NCBI RefSeq assembly: GCF_007994075.1
Contig: NZ_VIWU01000001.1
Span: 2,728,001 to 2,792,000, forward strand
DNA from: Pseudonocardia hierapolitana
Lineage (GTDB): Bacteria; Actinomycetota; Actinomycetes; Mycobacteriales; Pseudonocardiaceae
Direction of reading: 5' to 3'
Length of the DNA stretch: 64,000 nt
Positions 16,362 through 26,210 of this stretch are shown piece after piece. The translations under genes and the position numbers were made by a program. Each line of letters opens with the position of its first letter. The first letter of the stretch is position 1. Below the pieces are notes generated by a model. The model worked only from the letters and a program-made list of their open reading frames with translations, searched no databases and was not told the origin of the DNA.

Positions 16362-17438
16362 GTGAGCGAAGTCGGGGTGCACGGGCGCCGGTTGTCGCGG
16401 CACCCTGATCGGGTGGCACCGCTCCCCGACGCCGACTTCCCCGCCGATCCCTATCCCGGCGTCGTGCCGGACTTCTCGTTCGCGCACGTCGACGGGGAGT
16501 CGCACGTACTCCACACGGACAGCTGGACGGTGGCGGACACCCCCGTCGACGACTGGCTGGCCGCCCACGGCGCAGTGCCCTGCTCCCAGCGCGTTCCCCT
16601 GCTCGCCTACGGCTCCAACCGCTGCCCGAGCAAGATCACCTGGCTGCGCCGGGCCCTTGGGATGGGTGAGGACCCGGTGGTGGCGCTGCGCGTGCGCACC
16701 CGCGACGTCGCGGCCGTATGGGCGAGCGGGCTGCGCAGGCGTGACGGCCAGCGGCCCGCGGTGCTCGCCGACGCACCCGGGGTGGTCGAGGAGCACGTCG
16801 TCTGGCTCGCGACGAGCGAGCAGATCGCGGTGCTGGACCGCTGCGAGGGCCGCGACGAACGCTTCCGGCTGGCCCGGCTGCGCACCGGGGAGGTGCACAC
16901 GGCAGACGGCGTCCGGATCCCGGAGCCGTGGTGCTACGTCGGGCACGGCGCGATCCGCCTCCCCCTGCTCGTGGACGGGGCACCTGTCCGGTGCGCCGAC
17001 CTGACGCAGGAAGCGGCGCGCGGGCTCGCCGGCGAGCCCGGCGACGACGGCCTCGACGCACCGACGGTGGCCGGCACGCCGCACGGCGACGAGTGGCCTG
17101 CGGCCCTGTTCGTCTACGGGCTCCTGCAGCCCGGCCAGCCCTCATGGTCGCTGGTGGCGCCGCACGCCGCGGGCGATCCCCGGCGCGCGACCGTCGTCGG
17201 GTCGGTGTACGACACCGGCCTCGGCTACCCGGCCCTGCGCCGCGGCACCGCGGACCGCGCACCCGGCTGGCTGGTGCCGGTGCGCGACCCGGCCGCACTC
17301 CTGCCCGTCCTCGACGAGTACGAGGGCGGGCAGTACCGCCGCGAGCGGGTCGTGGCGGCCGACGGCACCATCTGCTGGAGCTACGTGTGGGCGGCCCCGT
17401 TCGACGGGCTCCGGCCCCTTCCCGCCGGCTGGCGTTAG
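16362..17438 (+). CDS. Two-domain gamma-glutamylcyclotransferase (AIG2)-like protein
   Basis: 358 residues containing two cyclotransferase-like folds. The first begins around LLAYGSNRCPSKITW (YGSN at 83-86) and the second around FVYGLLQPGQPSW (YGLL at 252-255), with YDTGLGYPAL and the acidic catalytic region VLDEYEGGQYRRE near 317-330. The first copy lacks an equally clear Y-E-G motif, so it may be inactive. The family opens or closes gamma-glutamyl or similar amide bonds. GTG 16362 is the furthest start; GTG 16413 is an alternative. Its stop overlaps the stop of the convergent MFS gene. Confidence 0.8.
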   Translation: MSEVGVHGRRLSRHPDRVAPLPDADFPADPYPGVVPDFSFAHVDGESHVLHTDSWTVADTPVDDWLAAHGAVPCSQRVPLLAYGSNRCPSKITWLRRALGMGEDPVVALRVRTRDVAAVWASGLRRRDGQRPAVLADAPGVVEEHVVWLATSEQIAVLDRCEGRDERFRLARLRTGEVHTADGVRIPEPWCYVGHGAIRLPLLVDGAPVRCADLTQEAARGLAGEPGDDGLDAPTVAGTPHGDEWPAALFVYGLLQPGQPSWSLVAPHAAGDPRRATVVGSVYDTGLGYPALRRGTADRAPGWLVPVRDPAALLPVLDEYEGGQYRRERVVAADGTICWSYVWAAPFDGLRPLPAGWR

Positions 17439-18772
17439 GCCGGCTGCACCCGCAACACCGCCGCCGAGGTTCCCGGCAGCGGCTTCCGCGCGCTCTCCGT
17501 CACCGCGATCACGGCGGCCAGCGAGATCACGGAGGCGACGACGATGTAGATCCCCGGCATCGCGTTGTTGCCCGTGCTGATCACCAGCGTCTCCAGGATG
17601 AACGGCGCGGTGCCCCCGAAGATCGACGTCGACAGGTTGTAGCCGATCGAGAAGCCGCCGTACCGGACGTCCGTGGCGAAGAGCGCGGGCAGCGTGGCCG
17701 ACATCGTGCCGAGCAGCAGCACCAGCAGCAGACCGAGGATGACCAGGCCGGCCACCGTTCCGAGCACCGTGCCGAGCGCGAGCAGCATGAAGGACGGGTA
17801 ACCGAGCACGATGAACCCGATGCACGCCGTCACGATCAGCGGCTTGCGGCCGACCCGGTCCGACAGCGCGCCCACCGGGATGATCACGAACATGATCATC
17901 AGCATCATGCCGAGGATGTACAGCAGCGCCGGGGTCTCCCCGAGACCGAGCGTGGTCTGCAGGTAGGTCGGCATGTAGAAGAGGATCGTGTAGACGGCGA
18001 CGTTGTAGAACAGCACCAGCCCCATGCAGACCAGCACCGGCCGCCAGTGGTGCACGAGCGTGTCCTTGAGCGGCGACTCCGACACCTGGTGCCGCTCCTC
18101 CAGCTCCCGGAACGCGGGCGTGTCCTCGAGCTTGCTCCGCAGGTAGAGCCCCACCAGCCCGAGCGGACCGGCGATCAGGAACGGGATCCGCCATCCCCAC
18201 GACGCCATTGCCTCGGGGGACAGGCCGAGCTGCAGGACCGTCACCAGCCCCGCCGCGAGCACGAAGCCGCCCGTCGTGCCGAACTCGAGGAAGCTGCAGT
18301 AGAAGCCGCGGCGCTTGTCCGGCGCGTACTCCGCGATGAACGCGGCCGCCCCGCCGTACTCGCCGCCCGTGGCGAAGCCCTGCACCAGCCGCGCGATCAC
18401 CAACAGGATCGGTGCGAGCCAGCCCACCGCGCCGAACGTCGGGAGGAGCCCGATCGCGAAGCTCGCCGCCGACATCACCACGATCGTGAGCGCGAGCACC
18501 CGCTTTCGCCCGATCCGGTCCCCCAGCGGGCCGAGGATCGTGCCGCCGAGCGGGCGCACCAGGTACGCGACCGCGAAGAGGGCGAACGTGAGCGCGACGT
18601 TCGAGCCGGAGTCACCGCCCGGGAAGAAGCTCATCGCGATGTAGATCGCTACGTAGCTGTAGATGCCGTAGTCGAACCACTCGACGAGGTTGCCCATGGC
18701 AGCGGCACCGACCGCCTTGCGCACGGTGCGCTCGTCGACCTCGTGTGCCTGCTGCTGTTGCGGCGTGGTCAT
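17435..18772 (-). CDS. MHS-family MFS transporter (metabolite:H+ symporter)
   Basis: A 445-residue proton symporter with 12 predicted helices, close to ProP/KgtP/shikimate-type carriers. Hallmarks are GNLVEWFDYGIYSYVAIYIA at helix 1, FALFAVAYLVRPLGGTILGPLGDRIGRKR and RLVQGFATGGEYGGAAAFIAE. ATG 18772 is preceded by GGGGAG at 5 bp. Substrates of the family are organic acids or osmolytes; this one cannot be fixed. It is divergent from the ABC exporter and converges with the cyclotransferase gene, sharing stop-codon bases. Confidence 0.92.
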   Translation of the reverse strand: MTTPQQQQAHEVDERTVRKAVGAAAMGNLVEWFDYGIYSYVAIYIAMSFFPGGDSGSNVALTFALFAVAYLVRPLGGTILGPLGDRIGRKRVLALTIVVMSAASFAIGLLPTFGAVGWLAPILLVIARLVQGFATGGEYGGAAAFIAEYAPDKRRGFYCSFLEFGTTGGFVLAAGLVTVLQLGLSPEAMASWGWRIPFLIAGPLGLVGLYLRSKLEDTPAFRELEERHQVSESPLKDTLVHHWRPVLVCMGLVLFYNVAVYTILFYMPTYLQTTLGLGETPALLYILGMMLMIMFVIIPVGALSDRVGRKPLIVTACIGFIVLGYPSFMLLALGTVLGTVAGLVILGLLLVLLLGTMSATLPALFATDVRYGGFSIGYNLSTSIFGGTAPFILETLVISTGNNAMPGIYIVVASVISLAAVIAVTESARKPLPGTSAAVLRVQPA

Positions 18773-18850
18773 AAGCTCCCCTAACGGTCTTGCCGGCCGA
18801 ACCTATGAGCGGTCCGGAGGGCCCGCAACAGCTGGCACTACTGTCTGTGC

Positions 18851-19768
18851 GTGCTGGAGATCGCACGGATCAGCAAGCGGTTCGGGACGCGGCAGGCGCT
18901 CGACGACGTCTCGTTCACCGTCGAGCCGGGCGAGGTGTTCGGGTTCGTCGGCAGCAACGGGGCAGGCAAGACCACGACGATGCGCATCGTGCTCGGCGTG
19001 CTCTCCACCGACGCGGGAGAGGTGAGCTGGAAGGGCCGCCCGGTGGACGCCGACCTGCGGCGACGCATCGGGTACATGCCCGAGATGCGGGGCCTCTACC
19101 CGAAGATGCGGGTCGGTGAGCAGCTGCGCTACCTGGCCCGCCTGCACGGCCTCTCCGGGCCGGACGCCGCCGCGGCCGTCACGCGGTGGACCGAGCGGCT
19201 CGGCGTCGGCGCCCGGCTCGGCGACGAGGTGCAGAAGCTCTCCCTCGGCAACCAGCAGCGCGTGCAGCTGTGCGCTGCGCTCGTGCACGACCCGGAGGTG
19301 CTCGTGCTCGACGAACCGTTCTCCGGCCTCGACCCCACGGCCGTGGAGGTGATGAGCAGCGTGCTGCGCGACAAGGCCGACGCCGGCGTCCCGGTGATCT
19401 TCTCCAGCCACCAGCTCGAGCTCGTGGAGCGGCTGTGCGACCGGATCGGGATCATCGCGGGCGGGCGCATGGTGGCCGTCGGCAGCGTCCCCGACCTGCG
19501 GGAACGGGACGGCGCCGCCGCTGTGCTCGACGTCGAGGGGCCGCCGGCGGGCTGGGCGGCGGCCCTGCCGGGTGTGGAGGTGCTCAGCGACGACGGGGCC
19601 GGGCACACGCGCGTGCGCCTCGCCGCAGGCACCGACGACCAGGACGTGCTGCGGGCCGCGCTCGCCGCGGGGCCGGTGCACGAGTTCCGCCGGTGGCACC
19701 CGCCGCTCACCGAGCTCTACCGCGACGTCGTGCAGGCAGGCCCGGCGTCGACGGAGGCGGTGGCGTGA
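18851..19768 (+). CDS. ABC transporter ATP-binding protein (NatA/exporter type)
   Basis: ATPase of 305 residues. Walker A is GSNGAGKTT, the Q-loop region is GYMPEMRGLYPKM, the signature is KLSLGNQQRVQL (an LSLGN variant seen in this subfamily), Walker B is VLVLDEPFSGLDP and the switch is SSHQLELV. The ~75-residue C-terminal extension is typical of Na+/drug export ATPases. GTG 18851 opens the frame. It overlaps the permease gene by 4 bp (GTGA). The pair likely exports an ion, lipid or drug; substrate not evident. Confidence 0.92.
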   Translation: MLEIARISKRFGTRQALDDVSFTVEPGEVFGFVGSNGAGKTTTMRIVLGVLSTDAGEVSWKGRPVDADLRRRIGYMPEMRGLYPKMRVGEQLRYLARLHGLSGPDAAAAVTRWTERLGVGARLGDEVQKLSLGNQQRVQLCAALVHDPEVLVLDEPFSGLDPTAVEVMSSVLRDKADAGVPVIFSSHQLELVERLCDRIGIIAGGRMVAVGSVPDLRERDGAAAVLDVEGPPAGWAAALPGVEVLSDDGAGHTRVRLAAGTDDQDVLRAALAAGPVHEFRRWHPPLTELYRDVVQAGPASTEAVA

Positions 19769-20955
19769 ACGCGCCGCTGCCCGCCCGCAGCGCGGTCGTG
19801 CTCGTCGCGCGCCGCGAGTTCGTCACGCAGGTCCGCTCGCGCAGCTTCGTGATCGGGATCCTGATCACGCTCGTCTTCTTCGCCGGGATGTTCCTGCTCG
19901 GCAGCTACATCAGCGGCCAGACCTCGAGCCACGCGCTCGGCGTCACGCCGCAGGCCGCGGGCCTGCGCCCGGTCCTCGAGCAGACCGCGCACGGCCACGG
20001 GGTCGAGCTCGACGTCCGGCAGGTCGACGAGGCCCCGGGCCGCGAGCAGGTGCGGGACGGCGAACTCGATGCCCTCCTCACCGGCGCACCCGGGGCCTTC
20101 GACCTGGTCGGTCACGACTCGGTGGACGGCGGCCTGCAGGCGATCGTGCAGGCGGCGGTCGAGCAGCAGGCGGTGTCGGCGGCCCTCGCCGGAGCCGGGG
20201 TCGACCCCGCACAGGTCGCGAGCTCATCAGCGCTCGCCGTCACCACGCTCGAACCGTTCGACAGCGGCAGCGGGCAACGGCTCGCGATCGCCTTCGTCGG
20301 GACGTTGCTGCTGTTCTTCTCGCTCAGCGGGTACGGCAACCTCGTCGCAACCGGGGTGGTCGAGGAGAAGCAGAGCCGGGTGGTGGAGCTGCTGCTCGCC
20401 ACGATCACACCGTGGCAGCTCCTGGCCGGCAAGGTCATCGGGCTGGGCGCGGTGGGGCTGCTGCAGCTGGTGATCCTCAGCGCCATCGCGGGCCTCGGCG
20501 CCGCAGCCGCCGGGCTCCTGGTGCTGCCGGGCGCCGCGCTGGGCATGTTCGTGATGGTCGTGCTCTGGTACCTGCTCGGCTTCTTCCTCTACGCCTCGCT
20601 CTACGCCGCCGTCGGCTCCACGGTCTCCCGGCAGGAGGAGCTGCAGTCGGTGGTGGCACCGATGATCTTCCTGCTGCTCATCCCGTTCATCCTCACGGTG
20701 AACCTGCTGCCGAGCGACCCGCGCAACGGCCTCGCCGCCGTGCTGTCGTTCGTGCCGTTCTTCTCGCAGACGGTGATGCCCGCGCGCTACGCCCTCGGCG
20801 TCGCGTCGCTGGGAGAGGTGCTGGTGGCCGCCGCGCTCGCCGCGGCCACCATCGTGGTGGTGGTGCGGGTCGCCGGGCGCATCTACCGGAACTCGGTGTT
20901 GCGCACCGGCGCCCGCGTCAGCCTCCGCGAGGCGCTGACCAGCAAGTCGTCCTGA
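19765..20955 (+). CDS. ABC-2 type transporter permease (NatB-like)
   Basis: Membrane subunit of the exporter, 396 residues from GTG 19765. It has one N-terminal helix (VIGILITLVFFAGMFLLGSY), an extracytoplasmic domain of ~130 residues, then six helices. EEKQSRVVELLLATITPWQLLAGKVIG is the ABC-2 coupling segment. Its translation is coupled to the ATPase gene by a 4-bp overlap. The stop codon abuts the stop of the convergent 79-residue gene with no gap. Confidence 0.92.
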   Translation: MNAPLPARSAVVLVARREFVTQVRSRSFVIGILITLVFFAGMFLLGSYISGQTSSHALGVTPQAAGLRPVLEQTAHGHGVELDVRQVDEAPGREQVRDGELDALLTGAPGAFDLVGHDSVDGGLQAIVQAAVEQQAVSAALAGAGVDPAQVASSSALAVTTLEPFDSGSGQRLAIAFVGTLLLFFSLSGYGNLVATGVVEEKQSRVVELLLATITPWQLLAGKVIGLGAVGLLQLVILSAIAGLGAAAAGLLVLPGAALGMFVMVVLWYLLGFFLYASLYAAVGSTVSRQEELQSVVAPMIFLLLIPFILTVNLLPSDPRNGLAAVLSFVPFFSQTVMPARYALGVASLGEVLVAAALAAATIVVVVRVAGRIYRNSVLRTGARVSLREALTSKSS

Positions 20956-21195
20956 TCAGGCCGTCGGAGCGGGACGAGGCCGCGGCGACGGGCGACGAGG
21001 CGCGGCGTCGGCAGCGGCCGGGGCGGGCACGGGATGCGGGGCGGGCGCGGCCTCCGGGGGCAGCTGCCACTCCCCGCCGTACTCCGCTCTGGTTGCCCGC
21101 CGCGACCGGACGACCCACACCGCGATCGCCAGCAACACGGCGAGCACCAGCCATCGGCCGCGACGACCCCGGTGCCCCTCGACGTTCTTCGCCAT
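20956..21195 (-). CDS. Small single-pass membrane protein, unknown function
   Basis: 79 residues: a basic N-terminus (MAKNVEGHRGRRGR), one hydrophobic helix (WLVLAVLLAIAVWVVR), then a tail rich in Pro, Ala and Arg. I do not recognise the family. It lies downstream of gltA on the same strand, separated by 95 bp containing a hairpin (21259-21284), so it may have its own promoter. The stop touches that of the ABC permease gene. Coding is supported by the clear hydrophobic helix and by filling a gap exactly. Confidence 0.65.
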   Translation of the reverse strand: MAKNVEGHRGRRGRWLVLAVLLAIAVWVVRSRRATRAEYGGEWQLPPEAAPAPHPVPAPAAADAAPRRPSPRPRPAPTA

Positions 21196-21258
21196 CGACT
21201 CTCACCCTTCCGCCGGATGCGCACGAAGGGTAAGCCGTTCGCCCGCCATCCGCGTCAC

Positions 21259-21284
21259 GCCCCGCCGCCCTGGCGCGCCGGGGC
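21259..21284 (-). terminator. Hairpin after gltA
   Basis: GCCCCG (21259-21264) pairs with CGGGGC (21279-21284), with further partial pairing inside. It starts 7 bp after the gltA stop (minus strand). A second stem, ACCCTTC/GAAGGGT, is at 21204-21231. Moderate evidence only. Confidence 0.4.
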
Positions 21285-21290
21285 ACCGGA

Positions 21291-22592
<1,302 letters not shown>

Positions 22593-22697
22593 GTGGAGGT
22601 TCCCTCACACTCATGTTTTGCGTGGTTGGCCGCAACGCTAGTGCTCCGGATCCAGGTTGCGCCCCTCCTGGCGTTGACGCGTTCATCACGACCGTTG

Positions 22698-24050
22698 TCA
22701 CACGCCGTGCACAGGGCGGTAACGCCAGAACGCCGGGAACGCCGCGGCCACGACCACCGCCCCGACGACCACGAGGACGCCGCCGACCGTCGCCGCCATG
22801 CCGGGCCCCCACCAGTCGGCTGCCGGGCCGTGCCACATGTCCGCGACCCGGGGACCGCCGACGACGACCACCGAGAAGACGCCCTGCATGCGCCCACGCA
22901 TCTCGTCGGTTGCCACGGACTGCAACATCGACATGCGGAAGACGCCGCTCACCATGTCGCCGGCACCGGCGACGGCGAGGAAGATCACTGCGAGCCACAG
23001 CGACCCGGCGAGCCCGAAGAGCGCCACGCCGAGACCCCACACGCAGATCGCGAGCGTGACGGCGACGCCCTGGCGCCGGATCCGGTTCAGGCTGCCGGAG
23101 AACAGCGCGGCGATGACCATCCCGGCCGGGATCGCGGCGAACAGCAGCCCGTACGCGAGCCCCCCGCCCGGCGGGTCCCCGTACACGGTCTGCGCGAGCT
23201 CCGGGAACACCACGCGCGGCATGCCGAACGCCATCGCCACGATGTCCATCAGGAACGACACCAGCAGCACGGCGTGCAGGGCGGCGTACCGGAAGCCCTC
23301 GGCGATCTCCCGCAACCCCGCCCGCCTGCGCTCGCCACCCGTCTCGGGCGGCACCGGTGGCAGCTTCCAGGTGGCCCACAGCGTGGCGAGCAGCGCCACC
23401 GCGTCGAGCAGGTAGAGCGTCGGGAGCCCGATCACCGGGATCAGGACGCCCGCGAGCAGCGGCCCCGCGATCGCGCCCGTCTGGTAGACGGTCATGTTGA
23501 GCGTGTTGGCGGCGGGGAGCTGGTCGGCGGGCAGCAGGCGCGGGATCACGGAGTTGCGCGCCGGCTGGTTGACCGCGAGGAACGCCGTCTGCACGGCGAA
23601 CAGACCGAGCACCAGCCAGACCCCGCCCACGCCGCTCGCCGCCGTGACCCACAGCGCCAGCGACGACAGCGCGATGCCCGCCCCGCTGAGCAACAGCAGC
23701 GTGCGCCGGTCCATGGCGTCGGCGATCGCCCCGCCCCACAGCCCGAAGACGACCAGCGGCACGAGCCCGAACAGGCCGGTCAGCCCGACGTACGCCGACG
23801 AGCCCGTGAGCTCGTAGATCTGCGCGGGCACCGCGACGACGGAGAGCTGCGCTCCGATGACCGTGACGATGCCGGCCGTCCACAGCCTGCGGTAGGCCGG
23901 GGTGCGCAGGGGCCTGGTGTCGGTGAGCACCCCGCGCACGGCCCGGGCGATGCGCCTGGTGGCGGGCTCGGGGCGCCCGGTCGGGCTCGTGGGGGCGTCC
24001 GGGCCGGCGTCGATCGGCTTCGTTGGCCCATCCGGACCGGACGTTGTCAT
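22698..24050 (-). CDS. MFS transporter, enterobactin exporter/multidrug (EntS-like) type
   Basis: A 450-residue membrane exporter with about 12 helices after a ~55-residue Pro/Thr-rich cytoplasmic N-terminus. The core begins TPAYRRLWTAGIVTVIGAQLS, typical of EntS/MFS_3 exporters; NQPARNSVIPRLLPADQLPAANTLN is another hallmark of that group. The chosen ATG 24050 lies within a 16-bp inverted repeat (24043-24058), a likely operator. An in-frame start at 24098 lies upstream of that site and is less likely. It sits downstream of pdxH behind a strong hairpin, so transcription is probably separate. Confidence 0.85.
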   Translation of the reverse strand: MTTSGPDGPTKPIDAGPDAPTSPTGRPEPATRRIARAVRGVLTDTRPLRTPAYRRLWTAGIVTVIGAQLSVVAVPAQIYELTGSSAYVGLTGLFGLVPLVVFGLWGGAIADAMDRRTLLLLSGAGIALSSLALWVTAASGVGGVWLVLGLFAVQTAFLAVNQPARNSVIPRLLPADQLPAANTLNMTVYQTGAIAGPLLAGVLIPVIGLPTLYLLDAVALLATLWATWKLPPVPPETGGERRRAGLREIAEGFRYAALHAVLLVSFLMDIVAMAFGMPRVVFPELAQTVYGDPPGGGLAYGLLFAAIPAGMVIAALFSGSLNRIRRQGVAVTLAICVWGLGVALFGLAGSLWLAVIFLAVAGAGDMVSGVFRMSMLQSVATDEMRGRMQGVFSVVVVGGPRVADMWHGPAADWWGPGMAATVGGVLVVVGAVVVAAAFPAFWRYRPVHGV

Positions 24051-24058
24051 ACGACAAC
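24043..24058. promoter_or_regulatory. Operator-like inverted repeat over the MFS start codon
   Basis: GTTGTC-ATAC-GACAAC is a perfect 6-bp inverted repeat with a 4-bp spacer. It contains the start codon of the exporter gene (ATG at 24050 on the minus strand). A repressor of the MarR or TetR type bound here would block initiation. No regulator gene is adjacent. Confidence 0.5.
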
Positions 24059-24136
24059 GACTACCACCCGACCCGGCCGGAGCGCGCCCCGGTTCCACCC
24101 CGAGTGCCCTGCTTCACGGCAGAACCAGACGAATCA

Positions 24137-24176
24137 CCCGACACGCGCGCGCTGACCGAAGTGCGCGCGAGTCGGG
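24137..24176 (-). terminator. pdxH terminator built from family B repeat
   Basis: On the minus strand, directly behind the pdxH stop, CCCGACTCGCGCGC pairs with GCGCGCGTGTCGGG. The stem is 14 bp with one T-T mismatch. Each arm carries the GCGAGTC-like core of family B. Confidence 0.75.
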
Positions 24177-24830
24177 TCAGGGGGCCAGGCGGCGGATGCG
24201 CCAGGTGCGGCTGTGGGGATCGTGCTCGAAGCGGAGCCGGTCGTGCATCCGGTTGCGCCTGCCCTGCCAGAACTCCACCTGCTCCGGCAGGATCCGCCAG
24301 CCACCCCAGTGCGGCGGGGCGGGGACCTCCTCGTCGGCGGCGAAGCGCTGGGTGGCCACCTCCAGCGCATCGTCGAGCACGCGACGGTCCCGCACCTCCA
24401 CGGACTGGGCGGACGCCCACGCACCGAGCTGGCTGCCGCGGGGACGGCTGGCCCAGTACGCCGCGTTCTCCGCTGCGGAGACCAGCTCGACGTGGCCGCG
24501 GACGTGGACCTGCCGGTGCTGGGCGTACCAGGGGAAGGTGGCCGAGGCGTACCGCGTGGCGCGCAGCTGGTGGCTCTTGGCGGACGTGTAGTTCGTGTAG
24601 AAGACGATCCCGCGGGCGTCGAGGCCCTTGCACAGAACGGTGCGCGAGGACGGCCGGCCGTCCTCACCCGTGGTGGCCAGCACCATCGCGTTCGGTTCCG
24701 CGACACCGTCGCTGATGGCCTCGTCCATCCACCGCGCCAGCTGCTCGTGCCACGTGGCAGCGAGATCACCCACGTCCAGCTCGTCCGTGCGCACGTAGTC
24801 GACGCGCATCGTCGCCAGCTGCTCTGCCAT
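24177..24830 (-). CDS. pdxH: Pyridoxamine 5'-phosphate oxidase
   Basis: FMN enzyme oxidising pyridoxine/pyridoxamine 5'-phosphate to pyridoxal 5'-phosphate. 217 residues from ATG 24830 (MAEQLATMRVDYVR). Family signatures: NAMVLATTGEDGRPSSRTVLCKGLD (FMN and substrate strand), FYTNYTSAKSHQL, and the C-terminal EFWQGRRNRMHDRLRFEHD with the final RRLAP. Divergent from citA across 145 bp. PLP made here would serve SerC, encoded 6 kb away. Longer upstream frames cross the citA promoter and are not needed. Confidence 0.95.
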   Translation of the reverse strand: MAEQLATMRVDYVRTDELDVGDLAATWHEQLARWMDEAISDGVAEPNAMVLATTGEDGRPSSRTVLCKGLDARGIVFYTNYTSAKSHQLRATRYASATFPWYAQHRQVHVRGHVELVSAAENAAYWASRPRGSQLGAWASAQSVEVRDRRVLDDALEVATQRFAADEEVPAPPHWGGWRILPEQVEFWQGRRNRMHDRLRFEHDPHSRTWRIRRLAP

Positions 24831-24975
24831 CGACGCCCTCCCCCGGTAGCGGACCCACCACGCTATGTGCAACACCAGCCGATGGGCACCCCCGGTGACC
24901 GATGACACCCGGTCGCCCGTTGCACCACCTCCGATGCAGCGGGAGGGTTGCGACAACCACGACGAGGAGGACGCG
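24831..24975. promoter_or_regulatory. Divergent promoter region, pdxH/citA
   Basis: The 145-bp gap holds two inverted repeats: GTGCAAC (24867-24873) with GTTGCAC (24919-24925), and GGTGACCG (24894-24901) with CGGTCGCC (24910-24917, one mismatch). The RBS of citA, GAGGAGG, is at 24964-24970. No -10/-35 pair is convincing. Confidence 0.4.
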
Positions 24976-26139
24976 GTGACCACTGCGCCGACCGCACCGG
25001 GATCCGACCAGGGCCATGAGGCGGTACCCCCGCCCCCGCCCGGCTTCGCCCCCGGCCTGGAGGGCCATGTCGCCTTCCGCACCCGCATCGCAGAGCCCGA
25101 CAAGGACGGCGGATCGCTGCGCTACCGCGGCGTCGACATCGAGGACCTCGCCGGCAAGGTGACCTTCGGCAACGTGTGGGCGTTGCTCGTCGACGGCCGC
25201 TTCGGGCCGGGCCTTCCGCCCGCGGAGCCGTTCCCGATCCCCGTGCACACCGGCGACGTCCGGGTGGACGTGCAGGCAGCGCTGGCGATGCTCGCCCCCT
25301 ACTGGGGTTACCGCCCCCTGCTGGACATCGGCGACGAGGAGGCCCGCGACCAGCTCGCCAGGGCATCGGTGATGGCGCTGTCGTACGTGGCGCAGTCGGC
25401 GCGCGGGATCGGCGTGCCCGCCGTGCCCCAGTCGCGCATCGACCAGTGCTCCACGATCACCGAACGCTTCATGACGCGCTGGCGGGGCGAACCGGACCCG
25501 GCGCACATCGCGGCCGTCGACGCGTACTGGGTCTCCGCCGCCGAGCACGGGATGAACGCGTCGACGTTCACGGCGCGGGTCATCGCCTCGACCGGCGCCG
25601 ACGTCGCCGCCTCGCTGTCCGGCGCGATCGGCGCCATGTCCGGCCCGCTGCACGGCGGCGCACCCGCCCGGGTGCTGCCGATGATCGAGGAGGTCGAGCG
25701 GACCGGCGACCCCGATGGCCTGGTCAAGGGCATCCTCGACCGCAGGGAGCGCCTGATGGGTTTCGGCCACCGGGTGTACCGGGCCGAGGACCCCCGCGCC
25801 CGCGTGCTGCGCCGAACGTGCCTGGAGCTGAAGGCCCCGCGCTACGAGGCCGCCGCTGCGCTCGAGCAGGCGGCGCTCACCGAGCTGCGCTCCCGCAGGC
25901 CGGACCACCCCATCGAGACCAACGTCGAGTTCTGGGCCGCCGTGATCCTCGACTTCGCCCAGGTGCCGCCGCACATGATGCCGGCGATGTTCACCAGCGC
26001 CCGTACCGCGGGCTGGTCGGCGCACATCATGGAGCAGAAGCGCGAGGCCAAACTGGTGCGCCCGAGCGCGCAGTACATCGGCCCCGGCCCGAGGCGCCCG
26101 GAGGACGTCGAGGGCTGGGACGAGATCAACCACGCCTGA
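24976..26139 (+). CDS. citA: Citrate synthase 2 (CitA type)
   Basis: A second citrate synthase-fold enzyme, 387 residues. GTG 24976 with GAGGAGG 5 bp upstream is clearly the start. Active-site segments HGMNASTFTARVIAS, MSGPLHGGAPARV and MGFGHRVYRAEDPRAR are intact. At the position of the catalytic aspartate (NVDFY in gltA) this protein has NVEFWAA, a Glu. The same substitution occurs in mycobacterial CitA as I remember it. It may act as citrate or methylcitrate synthase with altered kinetics. Family A hairpins follow its stop directly. Confidence 0.92.
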   Translation: MTTAPTAPGSDQGHEAVPPPPPGFAPGLEGHVAFRTRIAEPDKDGGSLRYRGVDIEDLAGKVTFGNVWALLVDGRFGPGLPPAEPFPIPVHTGDVRVDVQAALAMLAPYWGYRPLLDIGDEEARDQLARASVMALSYVAQSARGIGVPAVPQSRIDQCSTITERFMTRWRGEPDPAHIAAVDAYWVSAAEHGMNASTFTARVIASTGADVAASLSGAIGAMSGPLHGGAPARVLPMIEEVERTGDPDGLVKGILDRRERLMGFGHRVYRAEDPRARVLRRTCLELKAPRYEAAAALEQAALTELRSRRPDHPIETNVEFWAAVILDFAQVPPHMMPAMFTSARTAGWSAHIMEQKREAKLVRPSAQYIGPGPRRPEDVEGWDEINHA

Positions 26140-26210
26140 TTCCGACGAACGGCGCTGTCGTGCCACTGAGGGAGTCGGAACCTATCCGACGAGCGCGCCG
26201 TTCGTCGGGA
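26140..26210. repeat. Family A element, copy 2, first hairpin interrupted
   Basis: Hairpin 1 begins at 26140 (TTCCGACGAAC) but its right arm is split by about 14 extra bases (GCCACTGAGGGAGT) before CGGAA at 26176-26180. Hairpin 2 is at 26184-26210 with two mismatches. The CCT spacer at 26181-26183 is conserved. The stop codon of the convergent MFS gene (26182-26184) lies in the spacer, so hairpin 2 encodes the last residues of that protein. Confidence 0.8.
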
